Numbered from the stretch's first letter, positions 28,996-40,900 are shown. The stretch: 64,000 nt of DNA from Sphaerisporangium rubeum (GCF_014207705.1 NZ_JACHIU010000001.1:5200501-5264500), one strand, 5' to 3'. Numbers and translations are program-made. Notes: a model not told the origin generated them from the letters alone.

Positions 28996-29349
28996 ATGAC
29001 GTGGCGCGGCGAGCCGTTCTCACCGACCGGTGACCCCGAGGTCGATCAGGTGCTTGAGACGCTCGCCGCTCAGACGGCGCAGTTCGAGGAGGTCGGCCGC
29101 CGCCTGTCGGCCACTCTCGGCCGCGGTGAGGCCGAGGACGGCCGCGTCGTGGTGGAGGTCCGCACCGGCGGTTCCCTGGCCTCGCTGCGCCTGGACCCCC
29201 ACGCGCTCACCCTCGGCCCCGACGTGCTGGCCGCCGCCATCCTCAGCGCCGCCAAGGAAGCCGAGACCAACGCCGCCAACCGCGCCGAAGCCGTCATGCG
29301 GCCCCTCCTCGGCGACGACCGGCCCCGTCCCCCCACCGGCGACCGCTGA
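28996..29349 (+). CDS. YbaB/EbfC-like protein (T7SS-associated), copy 1
   Basis: The 117-residue protein starting at the ATG at 28996 (GGAAGG upstream) has an N-terminal helix (PEVDQVLETLAAQTAQFEEV), a central beta-sheet segment VVVEVRTGGSLASLRLDP and a C-terminal helix. This is the YbaB/EbfC fold. Such proteins occur repeatedly in actinobacterial T7SS loci, and two more copies lie at 30.8 and 49.1 kb. Whether it binds DNA or chaperones Esx proteins is unknown. The SseB-like gene starts 49 bp downstream. Confidence 0.7.
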   Translation: MTWRGEPFSPTGDPEVDQVLETLAAQTAQFEEVGRRLSATLGRGEAEDGRVVVEVRTGGSLASLRLDPHALTLGPDVLAAAILSAAKEAETNAANRAEAVMRPLLGDDRPRPPTGDR

Positions 29350-29397
29350 TCGGTCATCGGTGAGCGCTCCGCGGTGGCGGCGCTTAGAGTGATCGTC

Positions 29398-30297
29398 GTG
29401 GAAGTGCCGCTGGAGGAGCGTCTGCGCCTGGCGTGGGCGGACGGAGATGTCGCGGGGTGCCTGGCGTTGCTGCGGGTGGCGCAGTTCGGGTTGCCGATCA
29501 CCGAGCGTGCCGCCAGAGGGGACGAGCCTCCCGCGTGGCCGACGGTCGCCGACGAGGAACGGGTCTGGGTGGTGGCGTTCACCTCGGTGGAGTCCATGCG
29601 GGCCTGCCTCGGGGAGCTGACGGCGCATCACCGGGTGGTGACACTGGCCGAGCTGGCCGCCGGGTGGCCCGACCCGCGGTGGGGGCTCGCGGTGAACCCC
29701 GGAGCGCCTGAGGGGTTCTTCCTCGAACCCGGCACGGTGGCACGGCTGGCGGCGCCGTCGCTGGCGCAGGACAGGGACGCCATGCGGGACGCCGTCGGCG
29801 CGGCGGGGCCGCCGGTGCTGCAGAAGGTTCTGCGGCCGGTCGACCTGCACGCCTACCTGGCCGAAGGCGAGTCGCGGGTGTCGGGGTACTGCCACCACGC
29901 CATGGACGTCGCGCACATCGCGACCCCGGCCGTCCTCGCGGACGCGCTCGGCCAGGCCGGGGAGGAGGGGGTGATCACCGATCAGGGGTCGGTGCACCTG
30001 CTGCGGTGGCGTGCCGCCGGATTGAACCTGTACCGGGTCCCCTACGGCGGGGTCGACGAGGAGAGCAGGGACGCCGTGGCGGGCTGGGTGATCGAGGAGC
30101 CGCCGTTCGCCGGCATGGGGTTCGGGCCGAACCCCGACCAGGTGGTCCGCGAGTACCACGTGGCCGGAGCGGGCCTGCCGCACGGCGCGGAGATCTGGGA
30201 GCTGACCGCCGGCGGCGCCGAGCACCGCCGCGCCGTGTACGACGGCGACCTGGACCGGTGGCTGCTCGTGCGCGTCGTCCCGGTGGACGCGGCGTGA
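29398..30297 (+). CDS. SseB family protein
   Basis: This 299-residue cytoplasmic protein contains an SseB-type N-terminal domain: LRLAWADGDVAGCLALL, then VWVVAFTSVESMRACLGE and LAVNPGAPEGFFLEP. A second domain (about 120-299) has the YLAEGESRVSGYCHH region. The GTG at 29398 was chosen because TAGAGT ends 7 nt upstream, fitting a leaderless transcript; an earlier in-frame GTG at 29374 cannot be excluded. SseB-like proteins are frequent in actinobacterial T7SS loci but their role is not established. It overlaps the next gene by 4 bp (GTGA). Confidence 0.72.
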   Translation: MEVPLEERLRLAWADGDVAGCLALLRVAQFGLPITERAARGDEPPAWPTVADEERVWVVAFTSVESMRACLGELTAHHRVVTLAELAAGWPDPRWGLAVNPGAPEGFFLEPGTVARLAAPSLAQDRDAMRDAVGAAGPPVLQKVLRPVDLHAYLAEGESRVSGYCHHAMDVAHIATPAVLADALGQAGEEGVITDQGSVHLLRWRAAGLNLYRVPYGGVDEESRDAVAGWVIEEPPFAGMGFGPNPDQVVREYHVAGAGLPHGAEIWELTAGGAEHRRAVYDGDLDRWLLVRVVPVDAA

Positions 30298-30683
30298 CCG
30301 GCCACGGGTACCGCGCGCGGTGGCGCGGCGCCGAGTACGCCGCCGTCCCCGACCCCCGGCCGGACGGCGTGTGGATCCGGCTGCGCGGCGGCGCGCCGGC
30401 GGAGGGGTTCACCGAGGTCACGGCCGGTGTCCACGTGCGGCCGGTGCCGGCCGGTGAGTGCGACGAAGTGGTGTACGCCGTCACGGCCTGCGAGTGGCGC
30501 GGGGCTCCGTGCCAGGTGCGCGACGCTCGGGACGGTGAGCTGCTGGTGGAGTACGTGGGAGGGCTGGTTCCCGTGGCGCGGGGGCTGGGGCTCGCGCGGG
30601 TGGAGCGGGGGGTGTACCGGGGGTGGGTGCCGCGCGTTGAGGTGCGGAATCTGCGGGAGGACGTCGTACGGCTGGAATTCTAG
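30294..30683 (+). CDS. Uncharacterised protein coupled to SseB-like gene
   Basis: I do not recognise this 129-residue protein. The GTG at 30294 overlaps the preceding stop codon. It is beta-rich, with WIRLRGGAPAEGFTEV, two cysteines (ACEWRGAPCQ) and a C-terminal GVYRGWVPRVEVRNL; it has no signal peptide or membrane helix. The tight coupling suggests it acts together with the SseB-like protein in the T7SS locus. Confidence 0.65.
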   Translation: MTGHGYRARWRGAEYAAVPDPRPDGVWIRLRGGAPAEGFTEVTAGVHVRPVPAGECDEVVYAVTACEWRGAPCQVRDARDGELLVEYVGGLVPVARGLGLARVERGVYRGWVPRVEVRNLREDVVRLEF

Positions 30684-30829
30684 ACATTTACCTATAAAAC
30701 GGATAATAATCTCAGAGTTTCACATTCGACACACAATGCTTGCCGTGTCACTGGAGAAATGCCAGAATGTCCGGCCATATCAGGTTTTGCTCCTGAAGTG
30801 TGCTGCGGCGGATACTCGGGGGAGGTCCG
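30684..30829 (+). promoter_or_regulatory. AT-rich promoter region of the toxin operon
   Basis: The first 50 bases (to about 30735) are strikingly AT-rich for this genome and contain TATAAA and TAATAAT. No other gene boundary nearby shows this. It probably carries the promoter of the operon YbaB copy 2 - Esx-like - giant protein - paralogue pair. A GGGGGAGGT ribosome-binding site ends the region. Confidence 0.5.
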
Positions 30830-31234
30830 GTGGAACCGTACGACAGCGGGGACGCGGCGGGACTGCGGGCCTACGCCGACGAGCTGCGTGACGCCTTCTT
30901 CCGCATGCAGGAGGAGATCCCGGCGCTGCACGAGAGGGCCCGCACCCTGCAGGTCACCGAGAGATCCCCCGACGGCCTGATCAGCGCCACCGTCGGCGCG
31001 CGCGGCGACCTCGTCCGGCTCGATATCGACCCACGCGTCTACCGGCGGCCCGACTCGCGCCACCTGGCCGACACCATCACCACCACCGTCCACAAGGCCG
31101 CCGCCACGGCACGGCAGCAGGTCGTGGAGATCTTCGCACCCCTGATCCCCGCCGAGCACATGAAGGCCCACCTGGACGGCGACCTGGACGCCGTACTGGA
31201 GCAGATGACCGCGCGGCTACCCGGCGAGAGGTGA
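30830..31234 (+). CDS. YbaB/EbfC-like protein (T7SS-associated), copy 2
   Basis: This 134-residue protein starts at GTG 30830 directly after GGGGGAGGT. It has the same layout as the copy at 29.0 kb: a charged N-terminal helix (LRAYADELRDAFFRMQEE), a beta segment GLISATVGARGDLVRLDI and long C-terminal helices. It starts the cluster leading to the giant toxin-like gene, 3 bp before the Esx-like gene, so a role with the Esx-like protein or the giant protein (chaperone or regulator) is likely but unproven. Confidence 0.7.
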   Translation: MEPYDSGDAAGLRAYADELRDAFFRMQEEIPALHERARTLQVTERSPDGLISATVGARGDLVRLDIDPRVYRRPDSRHLADTITTTVHKAAATARQQVVEIFAPLIPAEHMKAHLDGDLDAVLEQMTARLPGER

Positions 31235-31237
31235 CCC

Positions 31238-31564
31238 ATGCCCGACCACGTCGACGTCCAGCACCAGCAGGCCGGCCTCGCGATCAGCCGCTGGGACACC
31301 GCCGCGTCCACCGTCACCACCACCTGGAACACCGGCAAGCAGACGATCCGTGCACACACCAGCCGCTCGCCATGGGGGAACGACTCGGCGGGCCAGGCGT
31401 TCAAGTCGGCGTACCTCGGCAACGGCGGCGGACCCGAGAAGATGATCCGCGACGGCGACCAGATCATCGAAGGCGTGACCGTGCTCGGCGAGAAGGTCCG
31501 CACCGCCGTGACCCGCACCAAGCAGACCGACCAGGCCCAGGCGGCCGCGGCCCGCGGCATCTGA
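31238..31564 (+). CDS. WXG100/Esx-like secreted protein next to giant toxin-like gene
   Basis: This 108-residue helical-hairpin protein has the turn SPWGNDSAGQAFKSAY (about residues 44-59), a WXG-type turn, flanked by two helices. WXG100-like proteins are exported in pairs by T7SS. The partner here may be the WXG-like N-terminal region of the giant protein encoded 319 bp downstream. It starts 3 bp after the YbaB-like gene. Its length is slightly above the 100-residue norm. Confidence 0.72.
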   Translation: MPDHVDVQHQQAGLAISRWDTAASTVTTTWNTGKQTIRAHTSRSPWGNDSAGQAFKSAYLGNGGGPEKMIRDGDQIIEGVTVLGEKVRTAVTRTKQTDQAQAAAARGI

Positions 31565-31680
31565 CCGGCCCGCGTCCCGTCCTGCGGACGCGGCGACGAC
31601 GGGGTGGGACATGACACAGGGGACCCGCGGCTCGGCGTACGGACATGACGGCGACACGGGGAATCCGCGACGTCCACGGA

Positions 31681-31902
31681 TGGACGTGACGGTGACGCGG
31701 AGGGCCCGCGGCTGCGACGGGTGGATGTGACGGTGACACAGGGGCTGCGGCTGCGACGGGTGGACGTGACGGTGACACAGGGGACCTGCGGCTGCGACGG
31801 GTGGACGTGACGGTGACACAGGGGACCTGCGGCTGCGACGGGTGGACGTGACGGTGACACAGGGGACCTGCGGCTGCGACGGGTGGATGTGACGGTGACA
31901 CA
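31681..31902. repeat. 41-bp tandem repeat containing the start region of the giant gene
   Basis: Three identical 41-bp units fill 31760-31882. A 39-bp unit (31721-31759), a degenerate unit before it (from about 31681) and a partial unit after it (31883-31902) complete the array. Each unit carries GTGGACGTGACGGTGACAC, the same bases that form the start codon and first codons of the giant gene (GTG at 31883). Because 41 is not a multiple of three, each upstream GTG runs into a TGA in the next unit. The rest of 31565-31680 holds diverged versions and no gene. Confidence 0.85.
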
Positions 31903-34900
31903 AAGCGGGACAGGGCCGGTCGATCCGAACACCACCGGTGGCGGCGGTCAGCCGACCATCGCGACCGGCGCGGGGACCACGAGCGACGTGACGCCGGCGT
32001 GGGGGGAGAGCCTGCCGGGCTGGGCCGACATGCTGATCTCGCTGATCGTCTCGGGGCAGAGCTGGCCGGAGGCGAGCGAGAGCGGTCTCTGGGACCTCGC
32101 CAAGGCGCACCAGGCCCTCGGCAACGACCTGTGCACGGCCACCGGGCCGGTCGTCGACGCGTGCGTGGCCGTGCTGAAAGGATGGGACGTCCCCGCGTCA
32201 CCGGAGTTCCTCGCCGAAGCGCGGCGGCTGCTCGAGTCCGAAGGCTCCAGCGTGCCGGCGATCGGGCTGCGCAACCTCGCCTACGCGCAGCAGGCCAACG
32301 CGTTCGCGCAGGAGACGCAGTACTCCAAGATCTCGATCAACGTGGCGTTCTGGGTGGCGGTGAGCGCGGCGGCCATCGCGCTCGCGGCGGCGTTCTTCAC
32401 CGCGGGGGCCAGCACCTCGGCGCTCGGCCCCATCGCCGCGACCGCGCGCACCGTCATCGGCCGCATCCTGCAACGGCTCGCCATGGTCGCCGGTCGCGGC
32501 GCCGCCACACGCCTCGTCGCGACGACCGCCGGACGGGCCACCCTCGGCCGCACGGTGCTCGCCAACCACTTCGTACGAGAGGTCATCGAGGAGGTCGGCG
32601 AAGAGGTCTTCATCGACGCCTACACCCAGCGCGAGCAGATGCGCCTCGGCACCCGCACCGGCTGGGACTGGCGCAAGACCACCGCCGCCGGCATCGGCGC
32701 CGCCGGCGGCGCCGTCATCGGCGTGAAGCTCGCCTCCCCTCTGTCCCGCGCCACCGGCCGCGTCCCCGGCCTGCGCGCGCTCGGCGCCGCCGGCGGCACC
32801 GCACCCGGCGTCGGCAACGCGTTCGCGCGTTTCCCCGGCCGCGCCGTCCAGACCGGCCTGAACAACATGGCCGCCTCCCCCGGCGGCAGCTTCCTCGCCA
32901 ACGGCCTCGTCTACGGCCAGTGGTCCCTCCCCACCGGCGAATCCCTCCTCGGCGCCGCACTCGGAGGCGCCGGCCGCACCAACACCATCAGCCCCTTCAA
33001 CCCCGACGTGGCCACGGCTGCCCTCCACCCTCTCACCGCTCTGAACAACGCCACCGCCACCGCCGCCAACGCCGACTCCTACCACTCCCCTCCCCCCACC
33101 CAGGCACAAGCCCCCGACCCCACATCAAGCACCCCCACGACCGACCCCACCACCCAAGCGGCCCCTCCCCCCGCCGCGAACAGCACCGCCGGCGGACCCA
33201 ACACCACCGGTGGCGGCACGGGTGGTGGCGGCGGCAACAGTGGCGGCGGCACGGGCAACAGCACCGGCAATGGCGGTGGCAATGGCACGAACGGCGGCAC
33301 AGGCAACGGGAACGGCCACCCCACCGGTCCGATCAACAACCCCTCCGCCAGCGGACCTCCCCCCGCGGCCCCCGTCCCCGGCAACACCCCCAGCGGCACA
33401 TCAACGGCAGGCAACCCGACCGGCTCCACCACCGGCACTCCCCCAGGCCAGCCAGGAGGCACCGGAACCGGCGACACCCCCACAAGCACCGCACCACCCG
33501 GCAGCACGCCGACAAGCACTCCTCCCACGGGAACCACACCAACCGGCACCACCCCGACCGGCACCACCCCGACCGGCACCACTCCGACCGGCACCACTCC
33601 GACGGGAAGTACGCCTCCAGGCACCACACCGCCGACCGGCCCGCCGAGCGGTGGAGCGCCTTCCGGAGGTGCTCCTTCCGGCAGTTCCGCCACCGGTGGT
33701 GTTCCTTCCGGGAACCCCGCCGCCGCGGGTTCTCCCGCTGGCAGTGGCCCGGTCGGCGGTGTGCCGGCCGGCGGTGTGCCGGCCGGCGCGGCTCCGGACG
33801 GTACCGCGGGGTCGTCCGGCGCGGTGTCCAGTGGCGGCACCGCGGCGGGACCCACCTCGTCCACCCCACCGGGGGCCGCCACCCCACCCACACCCTCAGG
33901 TGCCGCACCGGCCACACCGCCAGGAGCCGCTTCCCCCGCACCGGCAGGACCCCCGGCCGTCTCCGGCCCCGCGATAGGCGTTCCCATCTCACCCGGCACC
34001 CCTCCCGGTACCGCTCCGGTGAGCCCCGCGGCGCAGGCGAGCGGCACAGGTCAGGCTCAGACCGGCACCCCCGGGCCGTCGACGGCACCGGACGGGAACG
34101 CGCCGGACGGGAACGCGCCGGACGGGAACCGGGTAGCCGGCGAGGACAGGGCTCTGGTCGCCAGAGGTGGGGCCGTGGTGGATCCGCGGGTCGTGCGGGT
34201 CGTGGACGGCGTGGTCAGCGAGGTCCTGCCTGTGGTGGCGCCGGGTGCGCTGCCGCTTCGGGACGGGACGGTGCGGGTCCGGGCCGAGGGCAGGACGACG
34301 CGGGTACCGGCGGACGCGGTGGACCGGGTGCGCAGGCGACTGGCGTCACGGGTCGAGGACGGCGTCCCGCGGGACCGGGTGCGTGCCGAGGCCGCCGCCT
34401 GGCTCGGTGCGGCCGTCGCCAGAGCCGAGCACCGGCCCCCCATGGAGGGAGCACTCAACGCTCTCGGCGACTTCACCCTCGCGTTCCCCGACACCGGTGC
34501 CTTGGCCGTCGTCGTCGCACAGGACGTCGTCGGCCACCGCTGGGACCGCCTGGCCACGTACGACCTGACCGACCCGGCCCGCCTCCTGACCTCCCGGTCC
34601 GCTCCCTCCCCCACCCCGCCTCCCTCCGGCACCGACGCGCTCCTCCTCGGCCCTCTCGACCGAGCACGCCAGGAGATCATCCAGCGGATCGCCGCTCTGA
34701 CAAGCTCCTCTCGACCGCAGACCCCACCCCCACAAGCTCGACCGCAGACCCCACCCCCACAAGGTGGAACACGACCCGACCAGAGAGCGGCACAGCCGGA
34801 CCAGGGAGCGGCACAGCCGGACCAGGGAGCGGCACAGCCGGACCAGGGAGCGGCACAGCCGGACCAGGCAGCCACGCGACCCGGCCAAGGTGGCTCACGA

Positions 34901-37900
34901 CCCGGCCAGAGCGCCGCACACGCCGGCCAGAGCGCGGCGCGACCCGGCCACGGTGAGACGGCGGCGCCTGTTCACGAGGGTGTGCGAGCCGACCAGGGTG
35001 GCATCCGGTCCGATCAAGGGATGGTGCGGCGGTTCCTGGGTGCGGTGAATCCGCTCGGGCCGGCTCTTGGGGCTTTCGACGCGTACGTCGAGATGCGGTA
35101 CGCCGAGTACCGGCGTCTGGCGGCGGCCTGGGACGCGGCGGACGCCGAGGGGCGGGTGCGGCGCCAAGGTGAGATGGAACGCTTGGCACGCGTGCTGGAG
35201 GACGACGGCCAGGTGGCGCCGGTGCCTCCGTGGGCCGCCGGCGGGGTGCGTACCACCACACCCGCCTCCGTCCCCGTACCGGCCTCCACCCCGGACCCGG
35301 CCCGGAGTGTTCCCGCCGACCCGGACGCGCGACGCGTCGACGAGGTCGTGGCGCGGATCGGCCGGGTGCGGGAGACGCTGGCGGCGGCCGAGCGCGGCCT
35401 CCAGGAGCGGTCGGGGATCAACCGCGAACGGGCCGCCGAGGCCCGGACGGAGGCGGACAAGGCGAAGAAGCTCGCCAGGGGGGCCGCCAAGGCGCAGGAC
35501 ATGGGCCACGGGGAGCGCCGGCGGCGGCACCGGGCCGACCGTGCGCTCCAGCGGCTGACGGCCGACCGGTTCGAGCGCATCGCCAAGGCGTACCGCGTCG
35601 CCGCCGGCCGCGCCGCCGAACTGGAACACGCCTACGCCGACCTCGCCGCACTCCTCGGCACGGCCACACCTCCCACCGGCGGCACGACCGTGGCGGCGGC
35701 GCTTCAGGCCGTGGAGGAAGCGGCCGGACGGTACCGGGAGGCGGTGGCGCGGGTGCGGCCGCTGGTGGAGGTGCTGCCTGCGGGGGTTCCGCATGGGGTG
35801 CTGCCGCACATGGGGGGGTTGACGCGGGAGGTCAACGCGCTGCTGGAACGGGAAGGGGTGGCGCATCGGTTCACGGCCGAGGACCTGATGTGGGAGTTGC
35901 GTGCGGAGTTCCGGCGGATGGTCACCTCGGACGGCGCGGTGCTGCGTGCGGGGGACGCGGAGGTCAGGGTGCGGCTTCGCGCGGGTGAGGCGGTCGAGGT
36001 GGCGGAGCCGGGGATGACGGCTTCGGAGATGATGGTGGGGCGGTTGCCGCAAGGCGGGGGGTGGGTGGCGGCCACGACGGCGCGGTTCCTCGGGGCGGCG
36101 TTCAAGGTGGACCCGGTGGCGCTGGCGCGGCTGGTGCCGCAGGTCGATCCGGCGTGGGCCCAGGTGCGGCTGCTCGCCAAGTACGCGGTGCTGAACGGCC
36201 GGTGGAACCGGGGCCATCTGACGCGGACGTCGGGTGGCGCGGCGGAGTTCGTGCTGCCGGGACAGGTCACCGACAACCGTGGCGACGCGACGATGTACCG
36301 GATGCGGGTGGCCTACGACGTGGACCTGCGCGTCCCGGGACGCCGCGACCCCGGCCGCTGGACACCGGCCTTGCGGGTCGCTGAGAGTCTGCCGGGGGAC
36401 AAGGCCGAGTTGGATCTGTGGATTTCGCATGCTCATACGGAGCCACCTGCCGGGAAACAGTTCCGGTTGACGCGTGCGGAGCCGGGGGCACGGTTTCCTC
36501 GCCATGCGGTGGTGGCCATGGACGGGCTGGCGGCGCTCGCGGACGAGACGGTGGCGGCGATCGGCCGGGGAGGTGGGGGCCGGCCGCAGGTCACCTTGGG
36601 GCCGGAGGCCAGGGCCCAGGTGCGCATGGTGATCACTGAGGATCTTCCCGGGAGGCTGAACGAGGCGGTCGAGGGCCGGCACGGGCTGCAGCGGGTGATC
36701 AGTGACAACGGCCGGCCGGTCGGGTATCTGCGGGTGCGTACCACGGTGCGGTCGGTGCCGGTGCTGGTGGGGAACGCCAGTACCAAGCAGCACCAGGAGT
36801 GGCTCGGGGTCGGGTTCTCCGGCGCGAACGGGTCGGCGACGGCGACCCGGTCCTCGGGGGTCGCGGTCACCGCGGGGGTCAGGGATCCCTCGGACGCCGA
36901 GCCGGGGGTGAAGGGGATCGCGTCGTTGAAGGCGCGGGTGTTCGCGACCGTGCAGCGGTCGGTGTCGCGTTCGGACGGCCTCAGTTCGGGGGGCATGGCG
37001 ATCCTGCCGATGGTGCGCCGGTGGATGGGCCACAGCAACACGCATGTGCTGACTCTCGCGCACGAGGTGACGTTCCTGGCGCTCGATCACGGCGAGCCGC
37101 ATCTGCCGGTGCGCGGCGGCGGCACGGCACTGGTGCAGAGCCCGGAGCCGGACGCGGCCCGGTACGGCTGGCCGGTGGACGCGCGGGCCCCGCGCACCGC
37201 GAACGGCGTCCCGGTGCGGAACCCGGACGGCACGCTGGTGCTGCGGGACGACCCGGCGGACGGCACGCCGCCGGGCCGTCGCCGCGAGCTGCCGCAGTGG
37301 CTGCGGCCCGGTGCGGGAGCACCGCGCGGCGCGGGGCCGGTGACGGTGGACCTGGATCCGGCGGAGGTGGAGCGGCGTCAGGCGCAGGCCGAGGAGCGGC
37401 TGCGCCGCATGGGGCTGCTGCCGGAGCTGCGGCCGGACGGCATGCCGAAGCTGTCGCGCGTGCCGGCGCTGCGGGAGGCGCAGCTCACCAACATGCGGGA
37501 GGTCGCCGAGCAGTTGTCGCCGAACGCGCTGCGCACGCGGATCGACCAGGCGGCTCAGGACGGCGTGTTCTTCGATCTGGTGCGGGTGCGGCCCGGACTG
37601 TCCATGGAGCACGTCACGGTGCGCGTGCGGCTGACCGCCACGCCGGACGCGGGGTACGTCGGCGTGACCACGGCGGAGCCCCATGTCTCGCTGAACATCG
37701 GATCGAGCTCCGCGTCCCGTTCCCGCGACCGGTCGCGCGGCTACTCCGCCGGCGCCGGCGTCGCGGCGGGTCCCCCGCCGGGTACGACGGGGAGGGTGTG
37801 GACGGGGGCCGAGGCGAGCGTCCAGGGGAACTGGGGCCGCGGCGCGGGCTGGTCGGCGTCCAACACGCTCAACTCGGTGACCCTGATCGAGAGCTCCGGC

Positions 37901-40900
37901 CAGACGGCGGTGTTCGCCACCGGCTATGACCTGGCGATCGACGTCGTCCGCCGCGACGGCCGCACCGAGCCGCTGCTCACCCCCGGCGCGGCCCCCGTGC
38001 CGGCCCGCCTGCTGGTGCCGGCCGACCTGCTGCCGCGCCGCGCCGCGGATCCGGCGCCGGACACGCAGCCGACGACCATGGACATGCTGCGCCGCGCCAC
38101 GCTGCTGCACCTGGACGCACCCGGCCTGCTGCCGGCCGTGATGAGCGTGCTTCCGTCGAGCGTGCGGGCCGACGCGGCGGCGTTCCACCATGTCGCGGCC
38201 TTCGCCAACGTGCGCAACCTGATCGCCAACCCCGCCGGGTTGTCCTCGGGGTACCGCACCGAGGTCGTGGTCCGTCCGAGGGCCGCCGGTCAGACGAGAG
38301 CGACGCTGACCATGGAGGTGGCGATCGGGGAGTCGACGTTCGCCGGGGACGGCGACCTGGTGACCGGCGAGATCATCTTGGCGCTCGGCGGCAGTTCGGC
38401 CACGCTGAGCGCGCAGCGCGGCGCCGGCGGCAACGCGTCCACGGGTCTCGGCACGCGGCAGGCGGACGGCTCAGGCGGCGGTCTCGGCGTGAACGGCGGG
38501 GTGTCGGGGGGACGGTCGCACGCGGTCACGCACGCCACGACGTCCGGCAGGGAACAGCTGACCGTCGAGACGGGCCGCAAGAACCACTACCTGATGACCG
38601 CCGAGATCAAGGTCACCGGCCACGAGGCCGGTTCGTCCCGGCCGCGGAAGCAGACGGTGTCCGCCACGGTGCTCTACGCGCTGCCGGAACGCGACGCGCT
38701 GCTGCTGTACGGGGAGAGCCAGATGTCGTTGCCGCTGCACCAGGTGGCGGACGCGGTGCAGCGCTACCTGAACGGCGACCTGCGGCTGGACCCCGCGATG
38801 GCCGTGCGGGTGGCGCGCAGGTACGTCGCGGAGCGAGAGGCGGCGCTGACGGCGGGGACGCCGGTCGGGCCGCTGGTGGCCCGGCACACCCCAGAGACGC
38901 TGTTCACGACGATGGCGGACCGGATCGACCCGCCGTCGGCGCGCAGCAAGGACCTGGCCGACCTGCTGACACGGCGGAGGCCGCGGACCGAGGTGACGCT
39001 GCCGGCGCACTTCAGGGACTCGATGGCGCTGACGACGTTCGAGACGGTGGACCTGGCTGGGCCGGACGGGACGCCGATGGAGCCGTTCGACGCCGTGATG
39101 AGGGCCGTCGCGGCGGTGGCGCCTGAGGCGGCGGGTACCGACCCGGTGCTGTGGCGTGCCATGTTCGGCGACCTGGCCGGTGAGAACTGGTGGGGGAAGA
39201 TCGACGACATGGCGGCGTCCCACGGCTTCGAGTGGGCCCTGCCGGTGCGGGTGGGGCCGCACCGCACCGACCAGGTACGGATCACCGTGCGGGTCGGCAT
39301 GGGTGAGGGTGCGGTGATGCTCGAAGGCAAGAACGACGAGGTCGTGCACATCTCGCAGCAGTACGCCTACCGTCTGCGCGGCCGGTCGGCGTCGTCGAGC
39401 CGGTCCGGCGGCTTCGGGGTGTCGGGTGACGCCTCAGGCGGCGGTCACGGCGGGAACTTCGGGGCCGGCACCGACCGGGGTCTCACGCGGTCGGCGTCCG
39501 GCACCGAGCAGCGCACCCTGTTGCAGCGCGCCGCGTCTTTCGACGGCGCCGACCGGATCAGCCACGACGTGACCGTGGAGATCGAGGTGTCCCGCGAGCC
39601 CTTGCCGCCGAGCCGTCCCCCGGGCCGGCTGACCCGTCCCCTGCACGCCGCCACGGCCATGGTCACCAAGGCGCTCGACGGGGGGAGCCGGCGGCTGCGT
39701 TCGCTGCCGCCACCGGTCCCCGCGGCCGGCGGGCCGGTGCGGATCACGCTGACGGGACGCGCGGTGCGACTGGTGCCGGACGGACTCACCGCTCCGGCGC
39801 GGCGGGCCCAGGGTGAGCCGTCCCGGTTCCCCGACCCACGCCAGGCGCCGCTGCCGGAGACGTACTTCACCGAGACGACACGCGCCGAGTCCCTGATCGA
39901 CGCCGTGCGTGAACGGCTCGCGGGACGCGACCTGCTCGGTCCGCAAGGGGTGCGCGAGCACTGGGTGACGGTGGGGCAGGAGCTCGCGCCGATGGCCCGC
40001 ACGGCGAACTTCCGCCTGATGACCGACCCCGACGGCCACCACGTGCTGCGCCTGCCGGTGCCGGGTTCGTACGGCGAGGTGGTGGACGTGTGGGTGCGCG
40101 CGCGGCCGTCGGAGCCGCGCCTGGTCGTCGGGCCGCGCGCCGGGGTGGAACTCGGCCGGGTCGACCGGCAGGAGCGCAGGTACGAGTCGGCGGTGGAGCG
40201 CGGCCGCATGCTTCCCCTCGGCGTCAACGGAGGGCTCGGCCAGGACGCCTCGGGTACGGCCGAGAGCGTCTCGGCGGGTGAGCAGTCCGGGGACCGCGCG
40301 TCGTCGAGCGGAGGCAACCGCAACGAGACGAGCCTGTTCCTCAAGGGGTCCACCGTCACGGCGGCGTTCCGGGTGGACTTCGACGTGGCCTTCGAACGCC
40401 GCACCGTGCGCGGGGACGGCACGGAACGGCCCGGCCGCCGCGCGACGCTGCCGGCGCCGGTGACCGGCACGGCGCACCTCATGATGCCGGCGGCCGAGTA
40501 CGAGCACATGTTGCGTCATCTGGAGTCGGCTCCGGCCCCTTCCTCCGGCTGGGACCTCGGCGAGGACCGTCCCGCGCGCCGCCTCCCGTGGCGCCGCGCC
40601 GCCGCCGGCACGCCGCACGTCCTGGACGAGGTCCTGGAGGCCGCGGGCCGCACGCTCGGACCAGACGCCGCGGCCGGCATGGAGGAGGTGTTCCGCGCGG
40701 TCGCCGACGAGGTGCGGCGGCGCGCGGCGGGACGCGGACCGGTGTCACGGATCGTCTCGTCCGGCGCGGCGGACATGGTGTCCCTGGTCACCTCGTCCAC
40801 CGCCGCGGACCTGCCGCTGGCGCTGACGTGGGCCAGGGTGCTGGCGCGTGAGCTGCGCGCGCCGGTGCGGATCACCGTGGACGAGCGCGGCCAGGTGCGC

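Noticed and set aside
31681-31902. CRISPR-like appearance of the 41-bp array
   Set aside because: Units are directly adjacent with no unique spacers, and no cas gene is present.
31039-32201. Long minus-strand frames across the 41-bp repeats
   Set aside because: They arise because the repeat lacks minus-strand stops; they are antisense to the giant gene and the Esx-like gene.
34895-38191. 1098-codon minus-strand frame
   Set aside because: Antisense shadow of the giant gene; composition is Arg/His/Pro-rich as expected for GC-rich antisense frames.
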